A DNA stretch of 64,000 nt from contig NZ_JAQNDA010000011.1 in assembly GCF_028369065.1 (NCBI RefSeq), positions 1-64,000 on the forward strand. The letters are read 5' to 3'. The notes under the pieces were generated by a model that had not been told where the DNA came from, searched no databases, and saw only the letters and a program-made list of their open reading frames with translations. The DNA comes from Marinobacter sp. SS21. GTDB lineage: Bacteria > Pseudomonadota > Gammaproteobacteria > Pseudomonadales > Oleiphilaceae. The first letter of the stretch is position 1, and every line of letters begins with the position of its first letter. Position numbers and translations under genes: made by a program. Shown here piece after piece: positions 17,742-26,247 of this stretch.

Positions 17742-17765
17742 TCCAGCGCGCAGTAGTCCAGCGCG
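17736..17765. repeat. Perfect 15-bp tandem duplication at the degV stop
   Basis: CAGTAGTCCAGCGCG occurs twice head to tail. The first copy contains the TAG stop of the DegV-family gene. This is a recent slippage-type duplication or a degenerate end of an element; no transposase is nearby. Confidence 0.8.
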
Positions 17766-17914
17766 ACTGGGGCTTGGCCGACGGGCATAGTGAGCGGTGT
17801 GTCTTGGGCAAAGCCCCTGCCGCCACCACCGTGTTAGCCTCGCGGGTATAAGGCCTTGTTCATTGACCAAGGCTGCGACAATAATGGCCCAGACACCGTT
17901 TAGGAACACCGCTC

Positions 17915-18949
17915 ATGACAAAGTTTCCCTCAGATCTCGCAGCTACGCTGCTGGAACAGCACGTTAAGCACGAAATGTCGTCCTTGAAAGGCGCCAAGCT
18001 TCGCAAAGCCATCGAGCGCGAAGTGGAAGAGCTGTTTGGGTACGGCGAAAAGCTCACCCTTAACCGGGTCTGTTCCGTCGATCAGGTGATGGGGGTGATC
18101 CGGCGTCTGGTGGTGGACATGGATCTGGATGCCGGTATTCCGGAGCTGGCGGCCGAAATGGCCACCGAGGTGCTGAACGCTGATGTGCAGTCCGGTACCT
18201 TGCTCAAAGACGTCCTCAGTCGGGAGCAGACCACCGCCTTCGTTGAAGAGATGCTGGAACTCAAGCATCACCGGGAACGCTTGATCAGCAGCATCATGTC
18301 ACACCCGGTGTACCAGGAGCTGGTGTCCAACGTGGTCTATCAAGGGCTGGTGAACTACCTCTACGAGGACAATCTGATCACCAAGTCCGTACCCGCTGTC
18401 GGCTCGATGATGAAATTTGGCAAGCGAATGGCCAACAAGGCTGTGCCAGGATTGGATGAAACCTTCGAGCGCAGGCTCAAAGCCTGGTTGTCGGACAGCT
18501 TGCCGGGGTTGATCAGCCGCAGTGAGAAATTCTTGCACCAGGCCCTGACGGACGACGAACTGCGCGATACCGTGATGGCGGCGTGGTTGACCCTGGAGGA
18601 TCGCAGCATTGCCGAACTCCAGGAAGGCCTGGGGGATATCCAGCTGCAGGAGTTCGTGGTGCTGGGGTATGAGTTCTGGCTGAGCTTCCGCCAAACCGAG
18701 TATTTTGATGGCTGTTGTCAGGCCGTGGTGGATCACCTGTTCGCCAAGTACGGCGATCGACCACTGGTTGATCTGCTGGCGGATGTGGGTGTCGACCAGG
18801 CGATGGTGATGGAGGAGGTCGATGCCTTCGCGTTACCCCTGGTGGACGTGCTACGGGAGGAAGGGTATCTTGAGGAGGCGTTGCGTCGGCGGCTGTCCGC
18901 TTTCTATAAGTCGGCGGCCGTCAAGAAAATTCTCCAGCCGGAAGCCTGA
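17915..18949 (+). CDS. Conserved-looking hypothetical protein, all-helical
   Basis: A 344-residue soluble protein that I cannot assign. It lacks a signal peptide and membrane helices, and is rich in acidic and leucine-containing helices throughout (for example LLEQHVKHEMSSLKGAKLRK and REVEELFGYGEKLTLNRVCSV). A short Gly-containing linker occurs at about residues 160-180. The ATG at 17915 is the first in a frame with clear coding bias that stays open for over 1 kb. It lies between degV and a LysE exporter gene, on the same strand but with gaps of 173 and 54 bp, so an operon with lysE is possible. Confidence 0.75.
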   Translation: MTKFPSDLAATLLEQHVKHEMSSLKGAKLRKAIEREVEELFGYGEKLTLNRVCSVDQVMGVIRRLVVDMDLDAGIPELAAEMATEVLNADVQSGTLLKDVLSREQTTAFVEEMLELKHHRERLISSIMSHPVYQELVSNVVYQGLVNYLYEDNLITKSVPAVGSMMKFGKRMANKAVPGLDETFERRLKAWLSDSLPGLISRSEKFLHQALTDDELRDTVMAAWLTLEDRSIAELQEGLGDIQLQEFVVLGYEFWLSFRQTEYFDGCCQAVVDHLFAKYGDRPLVDLLADVGVDQAMVMEEVDAFALPLVDVLREEGYLEEALRRRLSAFYKSAAVKKILQPEA

Positions 18950-19003
18950 CCCGACCCGCTTTATCTGGTCCCCAGGCCGCCGGAGGCGTTGTCTGGGGAC
19001 ATT

Positions 19004-19642
19004 ATGCCTACCTTTGAGCTATTCTCCGCGTATTTGATCGCCATTGTCCTGCTGACCATCACTCCGGGCGTGGATACCCTGCTGGTGGTGCGTAACTCCG
19101 TCCGTTCCGGTGTGCGGGCCGGATCGGTGACCAGCCTGGGCATCTGCAGCGGCCTGTTTATTCATGCAACCCTGTCGGCGGTGGGGATTTCGCTCATCCT
19201 GGTACAAACCGCCTGGGCCTTCACCCTGTTAAAGTGGGCCGGGGCCTGTTATCTGCTGTGGTTGGGGCTGGCAAGCTTGAGGCTGGCTTGCGCTCGCTCC
19301 GGGAATGCCGGTCCTGGGATCACCCCAGCCCGGGTCCCGCCGCGGTTTGTTCGGGATTTCAGGGAAGGCCTGCTGTCCAACCTGCTCAACCCCAAGACCG
19401 CCTTGTTTTATATGGCGTTTTTACCCCAATTCATTGATCCGGCGGGGAATGTGTTCCTGCAGTCCATGGGGCTGGCGGCCATTCACTTCCTGTTGGCGAT
19501 GGTTTGGCAGTGCGCGTTGGCGGCGATGGTGGCCCATTCCCACACACTGGCCTCTCCGGCCTGGCTCAAGCGGGCGCTGCATGGGGTGACCGGTGGCCTG
19601 TTTGTCGGCATTGGGGCCAAGGTGGCGTTGAGCCAGGGGTAG
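19004..19642 (+). CDS. LysE/RhtB-family amino acid exporter
   Basis: A 212-residue inner-membrane exporter with six predicted helices. The N-terminus FELFSAYLIAIVLLTITPGVDTLLVVRNSVRSGVRAGSVTSLGI carries the family motif (TPGxD) and GLFIHATLSAVGIS; NLLNPKTALFYMAFLPQF is the conserved central motif. Members export amino acids such as threonine, homoserine or leucine; specificity cannot be read. The ATG at 19004, with GGGGA upstream, matches homologues better than the TTG at 18989. It ends just before a long bidirectional palindrome. Confidence 0.92.
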   Translation: MPTFELFSAYLIAIVLLTITPGVDTLLVVRNSVRSGVRAGSVTSLGICSGLFIHATLSAVGISLILVQTAWAFTLLKWAGACYLLWLGLASLRLACARSGNAGPGITPARVPPRFVRDFREGLLSNLLNPKTALFYMAFLPQFIDPAGNVFLQSMGLAAIHFLLAMVWQCALAAMVAHSHTLASPAWLKRALHGVTGGLFVGIGAKVALSQG

Positions 19643-19664
19643 GTTGCGTTTGTCTGGTCCTGAG

Positions 19665-19732
19665 AAGAAAAAAGGCGAGAAAAAAGGGGTCAGAACCTAG
19701 GTTCTGACCCCTTTTTTCTCGCCTTTTTTCTT
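19665..19732. terminator. Perfect 68-bp palindrome, probable bidirectional terminator
   Basis: Each arm is 34 bp with no loop and no mismatch; the centre is AACCTAGGTT, flanked by GGGGTCAG/CTGACCCC and by A-runs/T-runs. It lies between the convergent exporter and fdxA genes, where a hairpin with T-tracts on both strands would stop transcription from either side. The GGGGTCAGA core is also typical of REP-like mobile repeats, so it may have arrived as a small element. Confidence 0.8.
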
Positions 19733-19749
19733 GCGCTGCAGGCCCAGCC

Positions 19750-20073
19750 TTAGCGCTCCAGGTACTGAAGCTTGTTGGGCTTGCCGTCCCATTCTTCGGC
19801 GTCCGGCAGCGGGTCTTTCTTCTCGGTGATGTTGTCCCACTTGGCGGCCAGGTCGGCGTTGATTTCGATGAACGGCTCCTGGCCGGCGGGTAGTTCATCC
19901 TCCGAGAAGATGGCTTCCGCTGGGCATTCCGGTTCACACAGGGCGCAGTCGATGCACTCGTCCGGGTCGATGACCAGGAAGTTGGGGCCTTCGTAAAAGC
20001 AGTCCACCGGACATACTTCAACACAGTCGGTGTATTTACACTTGATGCAGTTATCAGTAACGACAAATGTCAT
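19750..20073 (-). CDS. fdxA: Seven-iron ferredoxin FdxA
   Basis: A 107-residue cytosolic electron carrier with one [3Fe-4S] and one [4Fe-4S] cluster. The cysteine pattern [18 protein letters not shown] and the second set [12 protein letters not shown] are exact for the Azotobacter FdI/FdxA family, as is the long C-terminal extension ending NKLQYLER. I chose the ATG at 20073 ([17 protein letters not shown]), which has AGGAA upstream, over longer upstream frames. It lies downstream of mutS on the same strand, the conserved Pseudomonas order. Confidence 0.96.
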   Translation of the reverse strand: MTFVVTDNCIKCKYTDCVEVCPVDCFYEGPNFLVIDPDECIDCALCEPECPAEAIFSEDELPAGQEPFIEINADLAAKWDNITEKKDPLPDAEEWDGKPNKLQYLER

Positions 20074-20241
20074 AGTTGGATTCCTGGGTCGGTGGTCAAT
20101 CTCATCAGTACGGAGGTCGAGCAGGTTCAGGGCCGGCAGGGCGCGTCCGAACGAAAAAATCGTCACTCCTAATATTTGTAGCGCGATATTGTAGGGAGCG
20201 GCCCTTACGGTCGCAAGCACCTGGCCGCTATAACCATATAC

Positions 20242-22845
20242 CTAGATCAAATTTTTGAGTTCGTAGAGCTGATTTAGCGCTTCCCTGGGGGTCAAATCGT
20301 CCAGATCCAGTGCCTTTAGGACCTGTTCCACCTCACTCGGTTCCAGGCTGGCGAACATATCACCCTGAACCACCGAAACTTCGGCTTGCCTGATAGCCGG
20401 GGCTGGGGCGTCGCCGGGTTGGCTCGGTGTCGGGCTGGCCGATCCTTCGAGTTGCCGGAGTTGGGACTTGGCATTGCCAATGACCCCCTGGGGCACGCCG
20501 GCCAGCTTGGCCACCTGCAGACCGTAACTCTGGCTGGCGGGGCCGTCGTGGACGCTGTGCAGGAACACGATGCTGTCATCATGTTCGGTGGCGGTCAGGT
20601 GCACATTGACCGCGTGTTCCAAGCTGTCCGCCAGCTGGGTCAGCTCGAAGTAGTGGGTGGCGAACAGGGTGTAGCAGCGAATCTCCCGGGCCAGATGCTC
20701 GGCGGTGGCCCAGGCCAGGGACAAGCCGTCGAAGGTGCTGGTGCCACGACCGACTTCGTCCATCAGTACCAGGCTATGCTCGGTGGCGTTGTGGAGGATG
20801 TTGGCGGTTTCGGTCATCTCCACCATAAAGGTGGAGCGGCCACCGGCGATGTCATCCGAAGAGCCCATGCGGGTGAAAATGCGGTCCAGCGGTCCCAGCA
20901 CCGCCCGGTTGGCGGGCACAAACGAGCCGGTGTAGGCGAGCAGGGCGATCAGCGCGGCCTGGCGCATGTAGGTGGACTTACCGCCCATGTTGGGGCCGGT
21001 GATCACCAGCATTCGGCGCTGGTTGTCCATCAGCAGGTCGTTGGGTACATAAGGCTCGCTGAGCAGTTGCTCCACCACCGGGTGGCGGCCCTCCTCCACG
21101 TCGAAACCGGGCTCGTTGCGGAACTCCGGGGCACAGAACCGCAGGCTGGTGGCACGCTCGGCAAAGTTGGCCAGCACATCCAGTTCCGCCAGGGCCTGGG
21201 CGGTGTCTTGGAGCTGGGCGAGGTTGTCGGCCAGGGTTTCCAGGATCTGTTCATACAGCGCCTTTTCCCGCGCCAGCGCTCGGCTCTTGGCGCTCAGGGC
21301 CTTGTCTTCGAACTCCTTGAGCTCCGGGGTGATGAAACGCTCGGCGTTCTTCAGGGTCTGGCGGCGAATGTAGTCCACCGGCGCCTGATCGGATTGGGCC
21401 CGGCTGATTTCGATGTAGTAGCCATGCACCCGGTTATACCCCACTTTAAGCGTGCTAATTCCGGTGCGCTCCCGCTCCCGGGTTTCCACGTCCAGCAGGA
21501 ACTGGCCGGCGTTTTCACTGATGTTGCGCAGCTCATCCAGCTCCGCGTCGAAGCCCTCGCAAATCACGCCGCCGTCCCGAATCACCACCGGTGGGTTGTC
21601 GAGGATGGCGCGCTCCAGCAGATCGGCCAGTTCCGGGTATTCGCCAATGGTGGTGGCCAGCGTGCCGATGTGCTGGGAAATCACCGCCGCCAGCGTCTGT
21701 TGCAGCGTCGGCAATGCCACGAAGGCGTCACGCAGCCGGGCCAGATCCCGGGGACGGGCGGATCTCAGTGCCACCCGGGCCAGAATGCGCTCCATATCCC
21801 CCACCGCTTTCAGAACATCGTGCACCGGCTCGTTATGGAAGCCCTCCAGCAGTGCGGCGACGGCGTGCTGGCGCAGCTCTACGGTGTGGACATCCCGCAG
21901 GGGGCGGTTGAGCCAGCGCCGCAGCAGGCGGCCGCCCATGGCGGTGGCAGTGCGGTCCATCACCCAGGCCAGGGTGTGTTGGTGTCCGCCCATCAGGTTG
22001 GTGTCGATCTCCAGATTACGACGGCTGGTGGCGTCCAGAATCACCGCCTCGTCCCGGGTCTCGCGGGTCAGCTTGCGAATGTGGGGCAGGGCGGTGCGCT
22101 GGGTTTCCCGGGCGTATTGCAGCAGGCAGCCGGCAGCGCAGATCGCCAGTTGCTGGTCCTCGCAGCCGAAACCGGTGAGATCCCGTACCTGCAGCTGCTG
22201 GGTCAGGGTACGCAGCGCGGTGTCCGCCTCGAACAGCCAGGGACCCTGACGACGCACACCGGTAAAGCCCTCCAGCACTTCTTCATAGGGGAAATCCTCA
22301 CTGATCAGGATTTCCGCTGGCCGCAGCCGCTGCAATTCGCTGCGCAGATCTTCCAGCTCGTCCAGTTCCGCAACCGCGAAGCGACCGCTGGAAATGTCCA
22401 GCGAGGCGAACCCGAACCGTTCCTTGTGGCTGTAGATGGCTGACAGCAGGTTATCCCGCCGGTCCTCCAGGAAGGCTTCATCACTGAGGGTGCCCGGAGT
22501 GACGATTCGAACCACTTGCCGCTCCACCGGTCCCTTGCTGGTCGCCGGGTCGCCGATCTGCTCGCAGATGGCGATGGACCGGCCGGTGCGCACCAGTCGG
22601 GCGATGTAGTTCTCGGCGGCGTGGTAGGGAATGCCGGCCATGGGAATCGGCTGGCCACCGGACTGGCCGCGGGCGGTCAGGGTGATGTCGAGAATGTTCG
22701 CCGCTTGCTTGGCGTCGTCATAGAACAGCTCGTAGAAATCCCCCATGCGGTAGAACACAAGCTCATTGGGGTGCTCGCCCTTGATCTTCAGGTATTGCTG
22801 CATCATCGGGGTGTGCTTGGGGATGTCTTTCTGGGCTGCTGACAT
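20242..22845 (-). CDS. mutS: DNA mismatch repair protein MutS
   Basis: An 867-residue mismatch-recognition ATPase. The N-terminal mismatch-binding domain has [35 protein letters not shown], in which the Phe-x-Glu wedge is present as DFYELF. The ATPase domain has Walker [14 protein letters not shown], then [14 protein letters not shown], Walker [17 protein letters not shown] and [12 protein letters not shown]. The C-terminal tetramerisation region ends [11 protein letters not shown]. It is divergent from the Tad pilus locus and followed by fdxA. Confidence 0.98.
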   Translation of the reverse strand: MSAAQKDIPKHTPMMQQYLKIKGEHPNELVFYRMGDFYELFYDDAKQAANILDITLTARGQSGGQPIPMAGIPYHAAENYIARLVRTGRSIAICEQIGDPATSKGPVERQVVRIVTPGTLSDEAFLEDRRDNLLSAIYSHKERFGFASLDISSGRFAVAELDELEDLRSELQRLRPAEILISEDFPYEEVLEGFTGVRRQGPWLFEADTALRTLTQQLQVRDLTGFGCEDQQLAICAAGCLLQYARETQRTALPHIRKLTRETRDEAVILDATSRRNLEIDTNLMGGHQHTLAWVMDRTATAMGGRLLRRWLNRPLRDVHTVELRQHAVAALLEGFHNEPVHDVLKAVGDMERILARVALRSARPRDLARLRDAFVALPTLQQTLAAVISQHIGTLATTIGEYPELADLLERAILDNPPVVIRDGGVICEGFDAELDELRNISENAGQFLLDVETRERERTGISTLKVGYNRVHGYYIEISRAQSDQAPVDYIRRQTLKNAERFITPELKEFEDKALSAKSRALAREKALYEQILETLADNLAQLQDTAQALAELDVLANFAERATSLRFCAPEFRNEPGFDVEEGRHPVVEQLLSEPYVPNDLLMDNQRRMLVITGPNMGGKSTYMRQAALIALLAYTGSFVPANRAVLGPLDRIFTRMGSSDDIAGGRSTFMVEMTETANILHNATEHSLVLMDEVGRGTSTFDGLSLAWATAEHLAREIRCYTLFATHYFELTQLADSLEHAVNVHLTATEHDDSIVFLHSVHDGPASQSYGLQVAKLAGVPQGVIGNAKSQLRQLEGSASPTPSQPGDAPAPAIRQAEVSVVQGDMFASLEPSEVEQVLKALDLDDLTPREALNQLYELKNLI

Positions 22846-23137
22846 GAAGGCTTCCGCAATCGGTGGCTGCTGTTGGGGGGTGAATTGTAAAAAATTAACG
22901 CTCCGGATGAAACGTAGCCTGCATGGCTAATTTCCCTCCCGAGCCGGAAAACTGATAGCCGACAACCGCTTCCGTTCATTTACCCGTCGCCGGATATTTC
23001 GGCACTGCAAGATAGTCCTATAGCCCTGCAACAGAGTCCAAGAATTACTCCGGTGTGGGGACCATGCTGAACGTGGGATGCGATCCCGAGGGCGGTGAGA
23101 GTAGCCCTGACTCGTAAAACATGACGGAGAACCAACC
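22846..23137. other. Intergenic region between mutS and flp
   Basis: This 292-bp stretch must hold the mutS promoter and the promoter and leader of the pilin gene. I find no gene in it with good coding signs. The ribosome binding site GGAG lies at 23125-23128. I could not identify a convincing sigma-54 or sigma-70 promoter by eye. Confidence 0.5.
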
Positions 23138-23314
23138 ATGAAAAATCTACAAGCAGCTGTAAAGCGCTTCCTGCGCGAAGAAGAAGGTACCGAAGTTGTT
23201 GAATGGGCACTGCTGGCTGGTTTGGTGGTAGCAGTCGGCGCTGCCGTTCTGGCAACCATTGGTACGGAAGCCAAGGCAAAATTGGACGAGCTGCTTGCGT
23301 TGCTGCAGTCCTGA
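23138..23314 (+). CDS. flp: Flp/TadA-type major pilin (Flp family)
   Basis: A 58-residue prepilin that forms the Flp pilus fibre. The short basic leader ends at Gly17, followed by T-E-V-V-E-W: glutamate at +5 after the cleavage site is the Flp hallmark, and Trp stands where most Flp pilins have Tyr. The hydrophobic segment WALLAGLVVAVGAAVLATIG follows, then a charged C-terminus. GGAG lies nine bases before the ATG. The prepilin peptidase that should cleave it is the next gene. It is the first gene of the Tad locus and probably the most highly expressed. Confidence 0.93.
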   Translation: MKNLQAAVKRFLREEEGTEVVEWALLAGLVVAVGAAVLATIGTEAKAKLDELLALLQS

Positions 23315-23356
23315 AACGGAGGCAATGCAGCTCGATGCTCGAACTCAGGCAGTCGG

Positions 23357-23380
23357 GGACACCGGGCCCGCTCGGTGTCC
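23357..23380 (+). terminator. Hairpin between flp and the prepilin peptidase gene
   Basis: GGACACCG and CGGTGTCC pair over eight bases around an eight-base loop, 43 bp after the flp stop. It lacks a real T-run. A stable hairpin here would make flp mRNA more abundant than the downstream genes by partial termination or by protecting the 3' end. Confidence 0.5.
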
Positions 23381-23405
23381 TTCCCAACACAGGACGTAGT
23401 ATCCA

Positions 23406-23972
23406 ATGAACCCCGAGTTACTCCCCATAAGTCTTCCGGTGTTTGCCCTGATCTGGAGCGCCGCCTGCTGGGATCTGCGCTGCCGGCGTATTCCCAACGG
23501 CTTGGTGCTGACCGGTGTGGTCGTGGGCATGGCAGTACACCTCGGACTTGGCGGGTTCGCCGGTTTGCTGGATGCCCTGGCGGGTTTGGGAGTGGGGCTG
23601 GCGATTCTGCTACCCGGCTATCTGGTAGGAACAACCGGTGCTGGCGACGTCAAGCTGATGGCAGCCGTTGGCACTTTTCTCGGGCCCTTCTACGCAATGC
23701 TCGCCGGTCTGGCGAGTATTGCCGTGGGTGGTCTGATTGGATTGGGCTTTCTGGCCTTGGCCGGCCTTTCTAGCCGTGCTCCGGCACCCTGGTCGCGCTA
23801 CGGGCTGATGCTAAAAACCCTCTTTGTTACTGGTCGGCCGGTTTACCTTGCGCCCGAAAAGGGCGAGGTGATGGGCCGCAAGTTTCCTTTCGCCGTGTCC
23901 ATCGCGGTGGGAACCAGTTCACTGGTGATCTGGCAGTTCTGGCTGTCGTCGCAGATTGGAGTGAACGCTTAA
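23406..23972 (+). CDS. tadV: Prepilin peptidase, TadV/CpaA type
   Basis: A 188-residue inner-membrane aspartyl protease that removes the leader of Flp-type prepilins. Both catalytic aspartates are visible: the first in ACWDLRCRRIPNGL and the second in GAGDVKLMAAVG, the conserved GxGD motif. Five or six hydrophobic segments fit the CpaA/TadV topology. It lacks the N-terminal methylation domain of PilD, as expected for this family. It follows flp by 91 bp. Confidence 0.92.
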   Translation: MNPELLPISLPVFALIWSAACWDLRCRRIPNGLVLTGVVVGMAVHLGLGGFAGLLDALAGLGVGLAILLPGYLVGTTGAGDVKLMAAVGTFLGPFYAMLAGLASIAVGGLIGLGFLALAGLSSRAPAPWSRYGLMLKTLFVTGRPVYLAPEKGEVMGRKFPFAVSIAVGTSSLVIWQFWLSSQIGVNA

Positions 23973-24003
23973 TTACAGCGGTCCGCCGCGGGATGGTGGC
24001 AAG

Positions 24004-25386
24004 ATGAACAATAACATCCAGAGTTCCGGCGCAGTGGCTGATCTGGCCCAGGTGACGGAATCATCACTCCCGAACAGCCCCGACGTGGCTGTCTCCGGGG
24101 GCAGCATCCCGGCCTTGCGTCCTCGCACGTTGGAGGAGTGTGGCCTGACTGAAACCTACGCTGCCGATTTAGTGTCCAAGCACCTGTTCGAACGGGGTGT
24201 GCTGGACCTGGAACAGATAACCCGTTACACCGCACTGCCCGGCAGTCAGGTGGAACGGGTTTTTTACTTTTTACGGGAAGAAGGCCGTGCCGAGATCCGC
24301 GGTACGGCGGCCAATGGCCTACTGCGTTTTGCCCTGACCGACCGGGGCCGGGCGGCCGCCCAGGAGGCCCTGTCTCGGGACGGCTACATCGGCCCGGCGC
24401 CGGTGCCTTTGGAGCAGTATACCGGGATGGTGGCTCGCCAGACCCTGCAGTCCCGGGGCTTGAGTGGCGCCGAGGTGCATGCGGCGTTTCAGGATATTGT
24501 CGTTCGTCCCGATGTGTTGGACCGGCTGGGGCCGGCGATGCACTCCGGCCGCGCCCTGTTTATCTACGGTGACTCGGGCACAGGCAAGACCTACATCGCC
24601 CGCAAGCTGTCCCGATTGATGCTCGGCGAGGTGTTGATTCCTTACGCAGTGTTGGTTGCGGACAAAGCCGTGCGGCTCTACGACCCGGAAGTCCATGAAA
24701 AGCTGGATCCGCATCCCGGTGAGCAGGCGGTATTTCTGGACCGTGGCCACGACCCACGCTACGCGCTGTGCAAACGGCCAGTGGTGATGGTCGGTGGTGA
24801 GCTGACCATGGACATGCTGGAGGTGCAGTTCGACGCGGCGACCCGTATTCATCACGCTCCGGCGCAAATGCGGGCCAATAACGGCATGCTGGTGATTGAC
24901 GATCTGGGACGCCAGCGCATGCGCCCGGACGAGCTGTTCAACCGCTGGATCGTGCCCATGGAGGAGGGGCAGGATTTTCTCAGCCTGTCCACCGGGCAAC
25001 ATTTTCAGGTTCCGTTCAAGGTGGCGCTGCTGTTCTCTAGCAATCTCCATCCCCTCGAGTTGGCCGACGAGGCTTTCTTGCGGCGTATTGGCTACAAAAT
25101 CCGTTTTGAACCCCTGACCCCGGAAGAATACCGCGCCATCTGGCACCAGGAGTGCCAGCGCCAGGGAATTACTGCGGACCCCGCCCATGTGGCGTTCATG
25201 CTCGAACAGATGCATGGCCCGTCCGGTGTGCCTCTGCTGCCCTGTCATCCACGTGACCTGATCGGCCTGGCGACGGATTACCTGCGCTATCGGGGTGAGG
25301 CAGAGCTCACCCGCAAGGCCTTGATTCGGGCCTGGCAGAACTACTTCGTAGAGTCCGGCGGTGCCGGAGAGGAGAGTGCGTCATGA
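24004..25386 (+). CDS. AAA+ ATPase with winged-helix-like N-terminus in Tad locus
   Basis: A 460-residue cytoplasmic ATPase. Residues about 40-135 look like a winged helix (LVSKHLFERGVLDLEQITRYTALP and VFYFLREEGRAEIRGTA, then ALTDRGRAAAQEAL). The AAA+ module follows: Walker A GDSGTGKT at 189-196, Walker B LVIDDLG with Asp299-Asp300, sensor-1-like ALLFSSN and arginine-finger-like FLRRIGYKIRF. It is not a standard Tad gene of the Aggregatibacter or P. aeruginosa loci, yet it overlaps rcpC by ATGA, so it is part of the operon. A remodelling or regulatory role in pilus assembly is inference. Confidence 0.85.
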   Translation: MNNNIQSSGAVADLAQVTESSLPNSPDVAVSGGSIPALRPRTLEECGLTETYAADLVSKHLFERGVLDLEQITRYTALPGSQVERVFYFLREEGRAEIRGTAANGLLRFALTDRGRAAAQEALSRDGYIGPAPVPLEQYTGMVARQTLQSRGLSGAEVHAAFQDIVVRPDVLDRLGPAMHSGRALFIYGDSGTGKTYIARKLSRLMLGEVLIPYAVLVADKAVRLYDPEVHEKLDPHPGEQAVFLDRGHDPRYALCKRPVVMVGGELTMDMLEVQFDAATRIHHAPAQMRANNGMLVIDDLGRQRMRPDELFNRWIVPMEEGQDFLSLSTGQHFQVPFKVALLFSSNLHPLELADEAFLRRIGYKIRFEPLTPEEYRAIWHQECQRQGITADPAHVAFMLEQMHGPSGVPLLPCHPRDLIGLATDYLRYRGEAELTRKALIRAWQNYFVESGGAGEESAS

Positions 25387-26189
25387 AGAAGAAGGGGATA
25401 GTCGCAATGCTTGGGGTTTCGCTGTTGCTGGCGATCGGTGCCGCCGGTATGGCGAACAGCTGGGTACAGGAACGCATCGGTACGACCGATAGTGAGGAGC
25501 TGACCAGTGCGGTCGTGGTGGCGGCGGTGGAAATTCCATTCGGCCGCACGGTGGAAACCACCGATTTACGGATGATGGAACTGCCGCCCCATGCCGTCCC
25601 GAAAGGCAGTTTCAATAGCATCGACCAGGTCGTGGGACGGATCAGCTCGCAAGCCATTTATGCGGATGAAGTGATTCTGGAGCGCCGGGTGGCAGAGCAC
25701 ATGGCCGGCAGTGCCCTGGCGGCGGTGCTGGAGCCCGGTATGCGGGCGATCACCGTACGGGTGGATGACGTGGCGGGCGTCGCGGGATTCCTGCTGCCGG
25801 GCAACCAGGTGGACGTGGTGTCCAGCAAGCGCAGCGGCAGCAGCCGGGACTTCGAATCCACCACCATTCTGCGGGGGATAACCGTGCTGGCGGTGGATCA
25901 GCACGCTACCCAGGAGCGTGATCGCCCGATGATTGTACGGGCCGTCACCCTGGCGGTGACCCCCCCTCAAGCCGAGCGTCTGCTGGAGGCCACCGAGGAA
26001 GGCAAGGTTCAGCTGACACTGCGAAACCCGCTTGAAGAGGTGGAAGAGCCGGTGGAAGTGGCAAGCGAGCCAGAACCGGTAGCGGCGCCGGCGCCAGCAC
26101 CGGCACCAAGACGGGTTTATCGGCCGCAACATGTACGCGTCAGTGTGATTCGGGGTACCGATCTGAGTTCAACCACTGTTAACAAGTAA
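25383..26189 (+). CDS. rcpC: Flp pilus assembly protein RcpC/CpaB
   Basis: A 268-residue envelope protein with an N-terminal membrane anchor (IVAMLGVSLLLAIGAAGMANSW), a SAF domain at about residues 42-110 (VVVAAVEIPFGRTVETTDLRMMELPPHAVPKGSF) and the conserved MRAITVRVDDVAGVAGFLLPGNQVDVV segment that marks CpaB/RcpC. The C-terminus has a Pro-Ala-rich linker (about 222-242) that could span the periplasm. RcpC acts with the secretin. ATGA overlap with the upstream ATPase gene. Confidence 0.94.
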   Translation: MKKKGIVAMLGVSLLLAIGAAGMANSWVQERIGTTDSEELTSAVVVAAVEIPFGRTVETTDLRMMELPPHAVPKGSFNSIDQVVGRISSQAIYADEVILERRVAEHMAGSALAAVLEPGMRAITVRVDDVAGVAGFLLPGNQVDVVSSKRSGSSRDFESTTILRGITVLAVDQHATQERDRPMIVRAVTLAVTPPQAERLLEATEEGKVQLTLRNPLEEVEEPVEVASEPEPVAAPAPAPAPRRVYRPQHVRVSVIRGTDLSSTTVNK

Positions 26190-26247
26190 GTCGCTACGGC
26201 TGTCTGCCAGCCCAGTGCGGCAATAACGTGAAAAATGGGGAAGCATC

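Noticed and set aside
20386..22443. Long open frame on the plus strand opposite mutS
   Set aside because: It is a shadow of mutS in GC-rich DNA: low-complexity Gly/Gln/His-rich translation, no domain, no ribosome binding site.
22980..23030. Possible sigma-54 promoter before flp
   Set aside because: GGCAC and TGCAA are present but the GG-to-GC spacing is wrong.
22927..23634. Minus-strand frame covering the flp region
   Set aside because: The plus-strand Flp pilin and prepilin peptidase are diagnostic; the reverse frame has no features.
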